Assembly: GCF_010993735.1 (NCBI RefSeq)
Contig: NZ_WQNI01000011.1
Location: 1 to 64,000, forward strand
Direction: 5' to 3'
Length of the DNA stretch: 64,000 nt
Source: Chelativorans alearensis
Lineage (GTDB): Bacteria; Pseudomonadota; Alphaproteobacteria; Rhizobiales; Rhizobiaceae
The position numbers were made by a program, and so were the translations under genes. Shown in pieces: positions 16,931 to 25,973 of the stretch; position 1 is the stretch's first letter; each line of letters begins with the position of its first letter. The notes below the pieces were generated by a model. The model was not told where the DNA came from and searched no databases. It saw only the letters and a list, made by a program, of their open reading frames with translations.

Positions 16931-17494
16931 CTATCGCACCGGAAGCGCGCCGGCGGCGAGCGCCGGCAGGTAGGCCGCCGACAATTCGGCATCGCTGAGC
17001 GAGGCCGGTTTGAGGTCGATGTGCCCCACCGTCTCGCCCTCCTCGAAGCTTATCCGGGCGTTGAACTTGCGCGCCAAGGCCCGCATCGCATCGTTTTGCC
17101 GGTGGGTGGTGACGCGCAGCCGCGTGTAGCCGAGGGCGCGCGCATGGGCGATGAGGCGCTGGAAAAGCTGGCTGCCGAGGCCGCGATGCTGCAGCGCCTT
17201 CTCAACGCTGAAGGCGATCTCGGCCGTGGGCGGATCGCTTTCCGGCCGCTCGTGCAGCTCCGCCGCCCCCAGAACGCGCCCGTCCTCGACGTAGCCGACC
17301 ACCGTCGCGCCCTGGCTGAAGCTGCGCGCGGCATAGTCTTCCAGAAAGGCGTCGCTGGCGACGCCATTGAAACGGTCGCGGCGGCTGTCGCCGTCGAGAC
17401 GCATCAGGTGATCGCGGAAAAGGATAAGCTCGGACGGCCTCAGGCGGCGCACCACGCCGAGCGGTCTTGATTCCTGGCTTGCCATACGGGCCAT
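16931..17494 (-). CDS. GNAT-family N-acetyltransferase
   Basis: This is a 187-aa acetyl-CoA-dependent acetyltransferase whose substrate cannot be named. The GNAT core is visible: beta strands ending in AEIAFSVEKALQHRGLGSQLFQRLIAHAR carry the acetyl-CoA pyrophosphate loop (RGLGSQL, about residue 105), and TRLRVTTHRQNDAMRALARKF follows. RPSELILFRDHLMRLDGDSRRDRF at the N-terminus is typical of a subgroup found in many alphaproteobacteria. The ATG at 17494 has GAGGAG 9 nt upstream and gives a normal N-terminus; the frame extends to 17599 with unlikely Cys-rich sequence. It is divergent from rirA. Confidence 0.8.
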   Translation of the reverse strand: MARMASQESRPLGVVRRLRPSELILFRDHLMRLDGDSRRDRFNGVASDAFLEDYAARSFSQGATVVGYVEDGRVLGAAELHERPESDPPTAEIAFSVEKALQHRGLGSQLFQRLIAHARALGYTRLRVTTHRQNDAMRALARKFNARISFEEGETVGHIDLKPASLSDAELSAAYLPALAAGALPVR

Positions 17495-17668
17495 AAGTCG
17501 CACTCCTCGCGGGTTCCTCCCCGAGCCGTTCGACTCGGCGCGAATATGTGCAGTGCAACAAGAATGTGCAAGGGCGCCGCACCGCGCGCATTGCCGCATT
17601 GCGCGATCTGCATGGCTCGCATTTCGAGCTTTTTCCTGATAAGAAAACTCATGTTTTTGTCATTCATC

Positions 17669-17685
17669 TCTGGAATTATTCTAAA
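17669..17685 (+). promoter_or_regulatory. Possible Irr (ICE-type) box upstream of rirA
   Basis: The 17-mer TCTGGAATTATTCTAAA matches the Irr iron-control-element pattern TTTAGAA-N3-TTCTAAA at 12 of 14 fixed positions, with the right half perfect. It lies 44 nt before the rirA ATG, in a promoter position. Cross-regulation of the iron regulators Irr and RirA is known in Hyphomicrobiales. No binding data are implied here. Confidence 0.5.
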
Positions 17686-17728
17686 CTATGAGCCATATTA
17701 AGAACTCGCACGTGACGAAAGGGATTCC

Positions 17729-18190
17729 ATGCGCCTGACCCGGCAAACCAACTACGCGATCCGCATCCTGATGTATTGCGCCGCCAACGAAGGGCGCCTG
17801 AGCCGGATTCCGGACATCGCGCAGGCCTATACGCTCTCCGATCTCTTCCTGTTCAAGATCCTGCAGCCGCTGGTGGAGAACGGGCTGGTGCAGACCGTGC
17901 GCGGGCGCAACGGCGGCGTGCGGCTTGCCAAGCCGGCCGAGGAGATCACGCTGTTCGACGTGGTGCGCGTGACGGAGGAGAACTTCACCATGGCCGAGTG
18001 CTTCGAAAACGACGGCACGGACTGCCCGCTGGTCGACGGCTGCGGCCTCAACGAGGCGCTGCGCAAGGCGCTCGGCGCCTTCTTCGAGGTGCTTTCCTCC
18101 TATACCATCCGCGACCTGGTCGACGCCCGGCCCAACATGCGCGGCCTGCTCGGCATCGAGGAACGGCAAGCACACGTGGCGGCGAGTTAA
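17729..18190 (+). CDS. rirA: Iron-responsive repressor RirA (Rrf2 family)
   Basis: RirA is the iron regulator of rhizobia and relatives. With its Fe-S cluster it represses iron-uptake genes under iron sufficiency. The 153-aa product begins MRLTRQTNYAIRILMYCAAN, close to known RirA proteins. It has an Rrf2 winged helix (residues 1-75, with RGRNGGVRLAKPAEEITLFDVV) and the three cluster cysteines C91, C99 and C105 in MAECFENDGTDCPLVDGCGLN, spaced as in RirA. The convergent DUF1697 gene overlaps its stop by 4 nt. A candidate Irr box lies upstream. Confidence 0.92.
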   Translation: MRLTRQTNYAIRILMYCAANEGRLSRIPDIAQAYTLSDLFLFKILQPLVENGLVQTVRGRNGGVRLAKPAEEITLFDVVRVTEENFTMAECFENDGTDCPLVDGCGLNEALRKALGAFFEVLSSYTIRDLVDARPNMRGLLGIEERQAHVAAS

Positions 18191-18726
18191 ATAGCCGCCG
18201 CCATATCCCGCAGCGCCAGCACCGAACGCCAGTTGCGCGCCGTCATCGCCACCTTCAGGGTCGGCTCGATCTTCGGCGCGAAGAGCGATCTGCCCATGCC
18301 GTCCGGCGTGTGGAGGTAAAGCGCCCTGCCCCGGATGGCGAAGGTCTCCGTGCCCGTCGTCTTCTCCTGAAGCGCCGCCACCCTTTCGGCCTCCGGCGCG
18401 CGCTCCATCAGGAAGGCGTGCAGTTTCGTCGGCTCCTCGACAGCTTGCGGGTAAGGGTTCTGGGCGACGAGCTCCTCCCATTCTTCGAGACCGGCCACCA
18501 GAACGCTCTTGTGGAAATCCATCTTCTCGCGCACGAGCACGGCGACCTTCGCGGTCACCTCCTCTCCCGTCATCGGTGAGGACAGTACGGCGTTGCCGCT
18601 GTTGATGTAGGTCGCCACATTGGCGAACCCCGCATCCGACAGCACGGCGCGCAGCGTCTTCACCGGAAGCTGAGTCGCGCCGCCGACGCCACGGAACAGG
18701 ACGATATAGGCAGTTTGCTTGCTCAT
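18187..18726 (-). CDS. DUF1697 family protein
   Basis: This 179-aa protein is of unknown function. It shows the DUF1697 pattern: YIVLFRGVGGATQLPVKTLRAVLSDAGFANVATYINSGNAVLSS at the N-terminus, then an alpha/beta domain with FHKSVLVAGLEEWEELVAQNPY, and a C-terminal LFAPKIEPTLKVAMTARNWRSVLAL. No enzyme motif is recognisable. It ends by overlapping the rirA stop on the other strand and is 10 nt downstream of ilvA, with which it may be co-transcribed. Confidence 0.85.
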   Translation of the reverse strand: MSKQTAYIVLFRGVGGATQLPVKTLRAVLSDAGFANVATYINSGNAVLSSPMTGEEVTAKVAVLVREKMDFHKSVLVAGLEEWEELVAQNPYPQAVEEPTKLHAFLMERAPEAERVAALQEKTTGTETFAIRGRALYLHTPDGMGRSLFAPKIEPTLKVAMTARNWRSVLALRDMAAAI

Positions 18727-18736
18727 ATCGTTGGGC

Positions 18737-19993
18737 TCATATCAAAAGGCTGGCGATCGTGTCGTTGTCGGTGATGTCCTGGTAGGCCCAGCCGGCCTCG
18801 TCGAAACGCTTGGCCAGAACGGCGAAGTTGCGCGGCTCCTTGGTCTCCAGGCCGATCAGCACCGAGCCGAAATTGCGCGCCGACTTCTTCAGGTATTCGA
18901 ACCGTGTGATGTCGTCATCCGGCCCCAGGAGGTCGAGGAAATCGCGCAGCGCGCCCGGCCTCTGGGGAAAACGAAAGATGAAGTATTTCTTCAAGCCCTC
19001 GAAGCGCAGAGCCCGCTCCTTGACGTCCGGCAGGCGCTCGAAATCGAAATTGCCGCCGGAGACGACGGCGACCAACGTGCGCCCCTTCAGTTCCTTGCGG
19101 GAAAAGTCCTTCAGCGCGTCGATGGCGAGCGCGCCGGCGGGCTCCAGTACTACGCCCTCGATGTTCAGCATCTCGATCATGGTGGCGCAGAGGCGGTTTT
19201 CGGGAATCAATCGAACGGTTTGTGCCGGGAAGCTCTTCAACCGCTTGAAGGGCTCGCGGCCGATCTCGGCCACCGCCGCCCCGTCGACGAAATTGTCCAC
19301 CTGGGTAAGCTTCACCCGCTTGGCCGCCGCAAGGCTCCTCTCAAGGCTCGGCGCGCCTGCCGGCTCGGCGAAGACGAAGCCGGCATTAGCGCCCGTATCA
19401 TGAAGAAAGCCGGTCACGCCCGCCGCAAGCCCGCCCCCGCCGACCGGCAGAAGCACGAGCGCACCGTCGAGCCCGTCGCCAAGCTGGCCGGCAAGCTCGT
19501 GCGCCACCGAGGCTTGCCCCTCGATGATGTCGGGGTGGTCGAAGGGCGGTACCATGAGGGCGGCACTTGCGGCGGCGAAGCCGGCGGCCGCCTGATAGCA
19601 CTCGTCGAAATAGTCGCCGACGAGGCGCACCTCGATGAACTCGCCGCCGAACAGCTTCGTCTTGTCGATCTTCTGCTGCGGCGTCGTCACCGGCATGAAG
19701 ACCACGCCCCGGCGGCCGAAATGACGGCATACGAAGGCAAAGCCCTGGGCGTGGTTGCCGGCGGACGCGCAGACGAAACCATCCGGCCCGACGCCAGCGG
19801 CGATGGCCTTGCGCATGAAGTTGAAGGCGCCGCGGATCTTGTAGGAGCGCACCGGCGTCAGGTCTTCCCGCTTCAGGAACACCCGCGCGCCGGTCTTCTT
19901 CGACAGATAATCGTTCTCCTGCAGCGGCGTCTCGGGGAAAAGCTCCCGCAAGGCACCGGCCGCCTGCCCGACCCGCTCGACAAATGCGCTCAT
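18737..19993 (-). CDS. ilvA: Threonine ammonia-lyase (threonine dehydratase)
   Basis: This enzyme deaminates L-threonine to 2-oxobutanoate, the first step toward isoleucine. In the 418-aa product, the PLP lysine is in RSYKIRGAFNFM (K52), the substrate loop is SAGNHAQG and the phosphate-binding loop is PVGGGGLAAGV. A C-terminal ACT-like regulatory domain follows (about residues 335-415, with FIFRFPQRPGALRDFLDLLG). The length fits the single-ACT short form rather than the E. coli long form. It is a different family member from the catabolic eutB at 9895. Start ATG at 19993. Confidence 0.9.
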   Translation of the reverse strand: MSAFVERVGQAAGALRELFPETPLQENDYLSKKTGARVFLKREDLTPVRSYKIRGAFNFMRKAIAAGVGPDGFVCASAGNHAQGFAFVCRHFGRRGVVFMPVTTPQQKIDKTKLFGGEFIEVRLVGDYFDECYQAAAGFAAASAALMVPPFDHPDIIEGQASVAHELAGQLGDGLDGALVLLPVGGGGLAAGVTGFLHDTGANAGFVFAEPAGAPSLERSLAAAKRVKLTQVDNFVDGAAVAEIGREPFKRLKSFPAQTVRLIPENRLCATMIEMLNIEGVVLEPAGALAIDALKDFSRKELKGRTLVAVVSGGNFDFERLPDVKERALRFEGLKKYFIFRFPQRPGALRDFLDLLGPDDDITRFEYLKKSARNFGSVLIGLETKEPRNFAVLAKRFDEAGWAYQDITDNDTIASLLI

Positions 19994-20030
19994 TTCGTCT
20001 CCCCTGCCTGATTTTCTTGCGAGCGTGTGC

Positions 20031-21851
20031 TTACGGCAAAAACAGATCGACCTTGCGGAAGGCCGTGACGTCGATGATGCCGATGTCGGAAATGCGCAGT
20101 TCGGGGATGACGACGAGGGCGAGCAGCGAGTGCTGCATATAGGCGTTGTTGAGCGTGCAGCCCATGTCGCGCATGGCGGCGGCGAGCTTCGCCGCCTTCC
20201 CGGCCACCACCTCGGCCCGCTCGTCCGACATCAGGCCGGCGATCGGCATCTCCACCAGCGCCAGCTCCTTGCCCCTGGAGATCATCACCACGCCGCCGCC
20301 CACCTGGCCCAGCCGGTTCGCCGCCTTGGCCATGTCGTCCTTGTTGGTGCCGACGACGATCATGTGGTGCGAATCGTGCGCCACCGTAGAGGCCATGGCG
20401 CAGTCCTGCGTGTAGCCGAAGCCGGAGACGAAGCCGTTGGTGACCGCACCCGTGCCGCGATGGCGCTCCACCAGTGCGATCTGGCAGACGTCGTTGCGCC
20501 GGTCCATCGCCACCATGCCGCCGGTGACTGGAAGCTCCGCGGAAAGCGCACGCGTCGGCGCCTGGTTTTCAATCACGCCGATGACGCGCGCCTTGACGTT
20601 GCGCGCGCCTTTCGGCGCCGGGATGTCGAAATCGTCGGCTACGAGGCGCTTGCCGAGCCGCACCGTCTTCTTGGCCGTCGCCGGATAGGCGTAGGCGGGG
20701 ATTTCCACCTCCAGCTTGCCGTCGCGGGCAAGGCGTACGCCGCGCGCGTAAACCTCATCGATGACAAGCGCGGCCAGATCCGAGACAATGAGGAGATCGG
20801 CGCGCCTGCCCGGTGTGATCGAGCCCAGCTCGCGTTCCAGCTTGAAGTGCTCGGCCGTGTTGACGGTCGCCATCTGGATCGCCGTCACCGGCTTCAGCCC
20901 TTGCGCGATGGCGTGGCGCACGACGCGGTCCATGTGCCCCTCCTGCACAAGGGTGCCGGAGTGGCTGTCGTCGGTGCACAGGATGAAGTTGCGCGGGTCG
21001 AGCCCCTGCTCCGTCACCGCCTTGATCTGGCTTGCCACGTCGTACCAGGCCGAGCCGAGCCTCAACATCGCCTTCATGCCCTGGCGTACGCGGGCGATGG
21101 CATCCTCCATGCGCGTGCCTTCGTGGTCGTCCTCCGGCCCGCCGGCGACGTAGCCGTGGAAGGCGCGGCCAAGCTCCGGCGAGGCGAAGTGCCCGCCGAC
21201 GGTCTTGCCGGCCTCGACCGTGGCGGCGATCTCGCCCGCCATCACCGGGTCGTTGGCGGCCACGCCCGGAAAATTCATCACCTCGCCGAGGCCGATGATG
21301 TTGTCCCAGCCCATGGCCTCGGCAACGTCCTCGGCGCCGAGTTGGGCGCCCGCATTCTCCAGGCCCGGGGCGGACGGCACGCAGGAGGGCATCTGCACGT
21401 AGACGTTGATCGCCTGCGCTAGCGCCTCGTCGTGCATCAGCCGCACGCCTTGAAGCCCGAGGACATTGGCGATCTCGTGCGGGTCGATGAACATCGACGT
21501 GGTGCCGTGCGGGATGACGGCGCGGCAGAACTCCGTCACCGTCACCATGCCGCTTTCCACATGCATGTGCGCGTCGCATAAACCCGGCACCAGATAGCGG
21601 CCCCTGGCATCCACCACCTTGGTCTTGTCGCCGATGGCGTGGCTGGCGTCCGGCCCGCAATAGGCGAAGCGGCCAACGGCGATGGCAAGGTCGGTACCGG
21701 GGATAACCTCCCCCGAGTGAACGTTGACCCAGCGCCCGTTGCGCACCACCAGATCGGCGGGCTTGCGCCCCATGGCCACATCGACGAGCAGTGGCGCGAC
21801 GGCGCTCCAGGGTTTCGGTTTCTTGGAAAGGTCCGCGGCGGAAGCTGGCAT
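20031..21851 (-). CDS. ade: Adenine deaminase
   Basis: This metal-dependent amidohydrolase converts adenine to hypoxanthine in purine salvage. The 606-aa product has the amidohydrolase metal motif DAHMHVESGM (near residue 95), FIDPHEIANVLG, a TDDSHSG motif and a C-terminal region with VAHDSHHMIVVG and CTLNNAYMQHSLLALVVIPELRISDIG, all typical of bacterial adenine deaminase. The ATG at 21851 has GGAGACC upstream; the frame extends to 21902 without a ribosome site. The gene is divergent from nat, with 168 nt between. Confidence 0.92.
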   Translation of the reverse strand: MPASAADLSKKPKPWSAVAPLLVDVAMGRKPADLVVRNGRWVNVHSGEVIPGTDLAIAVGRFAYCGPDASHAIGDKTKVVDARGRYLVPGLCDAHMHVESGMVTVTEFCRAVIPHGTTSMFIDPHEIANVLGLQGVRLMHDEALAQAINVYVQMPSCVPSAPGLENAGAQLGAEDVAEAMGWDNIIGLGEVMNFPGVAANDPVMAGEIAATVEAGKTVGGHFASPELGRAFHGYVAGGPEDDHEGTRMEDAIARVRQGMKAMLRLGSAWYDVASQIKAVTEQGLDPRNFILCTDDSHSGTLVQEGHMDRVVRHAIAQGLKPVTAIQMATVNTAEHFKLERELGSITPGRRADLLIVSDLAALVIDEVYARGVRLARDGKLEVEIPAYAYPATAKKTVRLGKRLVADDFDIPAPKGARNVKARVIGVIENQAPTRALSAELPVTGGMVAMDRRNDVCQIALVERHRGTGAVTNGFVSGFGYTQDCAMASTVAHDSHHMIVVGTNKDDMAKAANRLGQVGGGVVMISRGKELALVEMPIAGLMSDERAEVVAGKAAKLAAAMRDMGCTLNNAYMQHSLLALVVIPELRISDIGIIDVTAFRKVDLFLP

Positions 21852-22019
21852 GGTGGTCTCCTTCGGCCGCACTTTCGCAAACCTCCCGGCGCGATACCAC
21901 ATAATTCAGGAGGCCACATCAGGGCCGCATAATTCAGGGGGTTGTCAGTATCGTGCTTGCATCATGGCCGATGCAGTCCCACATCAACCGCTTCTATAGC
22001 TAAATCCGGAGGGACACGG

Positions 22020-22835
22020 ATGAACGTCGCCACGCAGACGATCAACCTCGCGGCCTATCTGCGCCGTGTAAAATACGAGGGCCCGCTGGAGCCGACGCTG
22101 GAGACGCTTGCCGCCCTCCACCTTCACCATCCCCTCGCCATCGCCTTCGAGAATCTCGACCCGCTTCTGCAGCGCCCGGTAAATCTCGACCTGGCTTCAC
22201 TTCAAGAGAAGCTTATCTTCGGTGGCCGCGGCGGCTATTGCTTCGAGCACAACCTGCTTTTCATGCATGTGCTTTCGACCCTTGGCTTCCAGGTTTCGGG
22301 GCTGGCCGCGCGCGTTCTATGGGGCCGCCAGGAGGATGCCGTCACGCCGCGCGGCCACATGCTCTTGCGCGTCGAACTTCCCGAGGGCACCTTTCTCGCC
22401 GACGTCGGCTTCGGCGGGCTGACGCTGACCGCGCCGCTGCGCCTTGAGGCGGGGCTCGAGCAGGAAACCCCGCACGAGCGCTTCCGCCTCGACCGCGATG
22501 GCGACACTTGGCGCATGCGCGCCGATATCGGCGGCGAATGGCGCTGCCTCTACCGCTTCAGCCTGGAAGAGCAGTTCCCGGTTGACTACGAGGTCACCAA
22601 TTACTTCCTGTCGACCAGCCCGGCCTCGCACTTTCGGCATTCCCTGATCGCCGCGCGCCCCACGCCCGAGGGCCGCTATGCGCTCCTCAACAACCGCCTG
22701 AACGTCCACGGCGGCAACGGCTCGCGGCGCGAACTGACGGAAGCGGAAGAGATCGAGGCGGTGTTGTGGGATATCTTCGGCATCGACGTGCCGGAGGGAC
22801 TGCCGGAGGCGCTGAAGCGCGAGGCGATCGCGTGA
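22020..22835 (+). CDS. nat: Arylamine N-acetyltransferase
   Basis: This 271-aa enzyme transfers acetyl from acetyl-CoA to arylamines or arylhydrazines. The catalytic triad is visible: C74 in [12 protein letters not shown]113 in [10 protein letters not shown] and D128 in [10 protein letters not shown]. The ATG at 22020 has a GGAGGG ribosome site directly upstream; the frame extends to 21942 but without a site. The end of the protein, NIHG-like ([18 protein letters not shown]), fits the family. The biological substrate is unknown. Confidence 0.92.
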   Translation: MNVATQTINLAAYLRRVKYEGPLEPTLETLAALHLHHPLAIAFENLDPLLQRPVNLDLASLQEKLIFGGRGGYCFEHNLLFMHVLSTLGFQVSGLAARVLWGRQEDAVTPRGHMLLRVELPEGTFLADVGFGGLTLTAPLRLEAGLEQETPHERFRLDRDGDTWRMRADIGGEWRCLYRFSLEEQFPVDYEVTNYFLSTSPASHFRHSLIAARPTPEGRYALLNNRLNVHGGNGSRRELTEAEEIEAVLWDIFGIDVPEGLPEALKREAIA

Positions 22836-22873
22836 GAGCCGGCCGCTGAACGCCGACGCTCCCAACGGCGGTC

Positions 22874-23704
22874 CTACGGACTGTCCCACTCGGGCGAAAA
22901 GCCGTAGTCGCAGAGGCGCCGCCCGGCGCTTCTCAGGCGGCTGATCGCCGCCATCTCGCCGGCGTCGAGCGAGAAGTCGAAGATGCCGGCATTTTCGGCC
23001 AGTCGCTCCTTGCGGCTGGTGCGCGGGATGACGGCGACATCCTCCTGCTCAAGGTGCCAGCGAAGCACGATTTGCGCCGGCGTTCTGCCGTGGCGCGCCG
23101 CCGCCTCGGCCACCGCCGGCTCATCGAGAAGCGCGCCGCCGCGATAGATGGGGCAATAGGAGACCATGGCCATGCCGTTCTCTCGGCAGGCGGCGTGCAC
23201 CTTGTCCTGGTTGAGATAGGGATGGTACTCGACCTGATTGGCCACCAGGGGCGCCTCGGACAGGCGCACCGCCTCCGCCAGAAGCCGCGAGGGGAAGTTG
23301 GAGACGCCGATATGGCGCGTGAGCCCCTCTTCGCGCACGCGGTTGAGCGCATCCATGGTCTCGGCCAACGGAACGGCCGGGTTCGGCCAGTGAACGAGCA
23401 AGAGGTCGACATGGTCGAGGCCAAGGCGCTCCAGGCTCTCCGTGGCCGAGCGCTTCAGGTCGGCGGCCGCAAGGTCAGTCCACCACACCTTGGTGGTGAG
23501 GAAGATATCGCCGCGCGGAAGGCCCGCGTTCCTGATCGCCTCGCCCACTTCCTGCTCGTTTCCATAGATCGCGGCCGTATCCACATGCCGGTAGCCGATG
23601 CCGAGCGCATGGCTGACGAGATCGGTGCAGGCGCGGCCTTCAAGCGTCCACGTCCCCAATCCGATTGCCGGTATCTCCGCGCCGTTCACCGATAGCGTTT
23701 TCAT
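22874..23704 (-). CDS. Aldo/keto reductase (2,5-diketogluconate reductase-like)
   Basis: This is a 276-aa NADPH-dependent oxidoreductase with the aldo/keto reductase barrel. The catalytic tetrad is visible: D in YRHVDTAAIYGNE with the following Y, K in FLTTKVWW and H in DLLLVHWPN. Cofactor motifs are VIPRTSRKERLAENAGIFDF near the C-terminus. GVSNF and NQVEYHPYL are also present. It is close to the DkgA/DkgB group but the substrate is not determined. The start ATG at 23704 is supported by the standard N-terminus (MKTLSVNGAEIPAIGLGTW) although the frame stays open to 24751. It is divergent from the next gene. Confidence 0.9.
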   Translation of the reverse strand: MKTLSVNGAEIPAIGLGTWTLEGRACTDLVSHALGIGYRHVDTAAIYGNEQEVGEAIRNAGLPRGDIFLTTKVWWTDLAAADLKRSATESLERLGLDHVDLLLVHWPNPAVPLAETMDALNRVREEGLTRHIGVSNFPSRLLAEAVRLSEAPLVANQVEYHPYLNQDKVHAACRENGMAMVSYCPIYRGGALLDEPAVAEAAARHGRTPAQIVLRWHLEQEDVAVIPRTSRKERLAENAGIFDFSLDAGEMAAISRLRSAGRRLCDYGFSPEWDSP

Positions 23705-23839
23705 CCTTTCCCCTTTTAGGCCGTGGGCGCCCCGCAAGCCGCCGTCAGCCATTGAACGTCCCCGAATATTATGCGTTCCTGTCCGAACTGTCTCGTTCTG
23801 GACTGTCGTCCAGGATTCATAGCTTGGATTTGAGGGCGT

Positions 23840-24802
23840 ATGAAACCGCAGCCGGCGCAGGCGATACATCGGCGGATCGAACTCATCGACATCGCCCGCG
23901 GCACCGCCCTGGTCGCCATGGCCATATACCATTTTACATGGGACCTCGACTTTTTCGGCTATATCGAGCCCGGCACGTCGGTGACCGGCGGATGGAAGAT
24001 TTTTGCCCGCTCCATCGCCAGTTCCTTCCTGTTCCTGGTGGGCGTCGGCCTTTTTCTGGCGCATGGGCGGGGGATCCGCTTGCGCTCCTTCGCCAGAAGG
24101 CTGGCGATGATCGCCGTTGCGGCAGCGGCGATCACGGCAGTGACCTATTTCGCCACGCCGGATGCCTTCATCTTCTTCGGCATCCTGCACAACATCACGC
24201 TTTCGAGCGTGCTCGGCCTCCTTCTCCTGCGGCTGCCGGTTGCCGCGCTCCTGGCGCTGGCGGCGGCCGTCATCGCCGCGCCGCACTTCGTGCATGCGCC
24301 CTTTCTCGACCAGCCGGTCTTCTGGTGGACAGGGCTTTCGCGCAACGTCCCCGGCTCCAACGATTATATCCCCATCTTTCCCTGGTTCGGCGCCGTGCTC
24401 CTGGGCATCGCGGCAGCCAAAGCGTCGGCGCGCGCGGACCTCTTCACCCGCATGGCGGGGTATGCGCCGGCGAGCCGCGTGCCGCTCCTCGGGGCGGCCG
24501 GGCGCCACAGCCTCGCCTTCTACCTGCTGCACCAGCCGGTGCTGTTCTCCAGCGTGTGGCTTTTCGCCCAGATCATGCCGCCGGCCGCGCCCGACCAGGG
24601 GCAGCTCTTCCTCGAAGCGTGCGATAGCCAGTGTGCGGTCGAGCACGAGGAAAATTTCTGCCGCGCCTATTGTGCCTGCGTGATGGAGGCCGCGACGGCC
24701 GAGAACCGGCTCGGCGAACTCTACAATCCACGGCGCAGCGAGGCGACCCAATCCTGGCTGGAGGATGTTGCCTTTCGCTGCAGCGTAGAGAACAATGGAT
24801 AA
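23840..24802 (+). CDS. Heparan-alpha-glucosaminide N-acetyltransferase-like membrane protein (DUF1624)
   Basis: This is a 320-aa integral membrane protein. The N-terminus RRIELIDIARGTALVAMAIYHFTWDL is the signature of the DUF1624 / acyltransferase-3-related family. At least seven hydrophobic segments follow up to about residue 250. A soluble C-terminal tail of about 70 residues holds four cysteines (CDSQC, CRAYCAC, RCSVE), which is unusual and could bind a metal or form disulfides. The acyl acceptor is unknown. The next gene starts about 50 nt downstream on the same strand. Confidence 0.8.
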   Translation: MKPQPAQAIHRRIELIDIARGTALVAMAIYHFTWDLDFFGYIEPGTSVTGGWKIFARSIASSFLFLVGVGLFLAHGRGIRLRSFARRLAMIAVAAAAITAVTYFATPDAFIFFGILHNITLSSVLGLLLLRLPVAALLALAAAVIAAPHFVHAPFLDQPVFWWTGLSRNVPGSNDYIPIFPWFGAVLLGIAAAKASARADLFTRMAGYAPASRVPLLGAAGRHSLAFYLLHQPVLFSSVWLFAQIMPPAAPDQGQLFLEACDSQCAVEHEENFCRAYCACVMEAATAENRLGELYNPRRSEATQSWLEDVAFRCSVENNG

Positions 24803-24853
24803 GGCTTGCGGACGTCCGCGCAGCGGTGACGCAGGATGGGAGGAGACGAAGTC

Positions 24854-25330
24854 ATGAGCGATTCGGCCGAGGCTCCAAGCCGCATTCCCTGGCCGCCGAT
24901 CCTCTACCTCATCGCCGTCGCGGTCGGCGCGGCACTGAGCTATGCCGTGCCCCTGCCCTGGCTCGGCCCGCCCCTTTCGGACCTCCTTTTCGCCGTTGGC
25001 TGGCTTCTGGTCGCGGCGACCATCCTCATGGACATCGCCGCCATACGGGCGCTACGGCGCGCCAACACGACCATCAATCCAACCAAGGTCGCCGACCATC
25101 TGGTGACGGGTGGCCCCTATGCCTTCAGCCGTAATCCCCTTTATTTGGGCAATACGGCGCTGATGTTCGCCATCGGCATGATTGCCGGTGCGCTGTGGTT
25201 TTTCGTCTTCGGCATCCTCGCGGCATACGTCACGCAGAAGCTCGCCATCGAGCCGGAGGAGCGGCACCTGGCGCTGCGCTTCGGCAAGCGCTACCGCGAT
25301 TATCAGAAGAAGGTGCGGCGCTGGTTCTGA
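24854..25330 (+). CDS. Isoprenylcysteine carboxyl methyltransferase-like membrane protein
   Basis: This 158-aa protein has about four membrane segments and the C-terminal signature of the ICMT/PEMT-like family (GGPYAFSRNPLYLGNTALMFAIG, then EERHLALRFGKRYRDYQKKVRRWF). In bacteria these proteins are probable S-adenosylmethionine-dependent methyltransferases of lipids or isoprenoids; the substrate is unknown. The ATG at 24854 is preferred over the one at 24836 because GGAGGAG lies 9 nt upstream of it. It is probably co-transcribed with the DUF1624 gene. Confidence 0.82.
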   Translation: MSDSAEAPSRIPWPPILYLIAVAVGAALSYAVPLPWLGPPLSDLLFAVGWLLVAATILMDIAAIRALRRANTTINPTKVADHLVTGGPYAFSRNPLYLGNTALMFAIGMIAGALWFFVFGILAAYVTQKLAIEPEERHLALRFGKRYRDYQKKVRRWF

Positions 25331-25337
25331 AGCAAGC

Positions 25338-25724
25338 TCAGGTCTTAACACCAAGCTCGGCCAGCCGCTCCACGCAGGCCTCCTCCGCCTGGTCCAGCTC
25401 CTGCAACGTGTCTTCCAGATCGCGGCGCTTCTGGCGCAGGTTCTGCCGCTTTTCCTCGATCTTCTGGATCATCAGGTGCAGCTGCGCCACCTCGCCGGGC
25501 GGCGTTCTGTAGACCTCGATGATCTCGCGGATCTCGTTGATGGAGAAACCCAGCCGGCGGCCGCGCAGGATCTGGCGCACCAGGTGCCGGTCGGAAGGGC
25601 GGTAGAGGCGCGTGCGCCCACGGCGAGCGGGGTGGATGAGCCCTTCGTCCTCGTAAAAGCGCAGCGTGCGTGTCGAGATGCCGAATTCGCGGGTGAGTTC
25701 CGTGATCGTGTAGTATTCCCGCAT
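25338..25724 (-). CDS. MerR-family regulator (LiuR-like)
   Basis: This 128-aa transcription factor has the MerR winged helix YYTITELTREFGISTRTLRFYEDEGLI at the N-terminus and a long C-terminal coiled coil (about residues 75-120). No cysteines or metal motif are present, so it is not a metal sensor of the CueR type. The sequence resembles the regulator that controls branched-chain amino-acid (isovalerate) breakdown in alphaproteobacteria, LiuR. No liu/ivd genes are nearby, so this assignment is tentative. Convergent with the methyltransferase gene, 7 nt apart. Confidence 0.8.
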   Translation of the reverse strand: MREYYTITELTREFGISTRTLRFYEDEGLIHPARRGRTRLYRPSDRHLVRQILRGRRLGFSINEIREIIEVYRTPPGEVAQLHLMIQKIEEKRQNLRQKRRDLEDTLQELDQAEEACVERLAELGVKT

Positions 25725-25822
25725 GCGCTCGCCAGACTCGCTTTCCCAAGAGGGGCGACACTGCCATCTGATTTACGTAAAAGTCAATTCGCGCCGCGCA
25801 CTTTCCCGCCATTGGTCCGACC

Positions 25823-25888
25823 CAAGCTATTAATCCGGTGGGGCGATTTGTCCTGACAGAAGGAGACCATCTGTCAGGATCGCACCAC
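25823..25888. repeat. Dispersed palindrome with linker (repeat family B, copy 2)
   Basis: The linker CAAGCTATTAATCCG (25823-25837) is followed by the 51-bp palindrome GTGGGGCGAT...GCACCAC (25838-25888). This is the same order as at 12586-12652, with CTGACAGAAGG in place of CTGACAGATGG in the left stem. It lies between the divergent merR and MFS genes, about 85 nt before the MFS start. Confidence 0.88.
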
Positions 25889-25973
25889 CAGGACAGCCGA
25901 TACCGCGCCCTGGCCCTACCGGCCCCACCGCCAGCAAGGCTACGGCTCACCTGTGAACGCCCGGAGACCTGCC

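Noticed and set aside
17494-17599. Earlier start for the GNAT gene
   Set aside because: The extra 35 residues are Cys-rich and unlike the family, while a good ribosome site exists for the ATG at 17494.
22874-24751. A 625-aa version of the aldo/keto reductase
   Set aside because: The extra 350 N-terminal residues are antisense to the DUF1624 gene and the intergenic region. The normal family start is at 23704.
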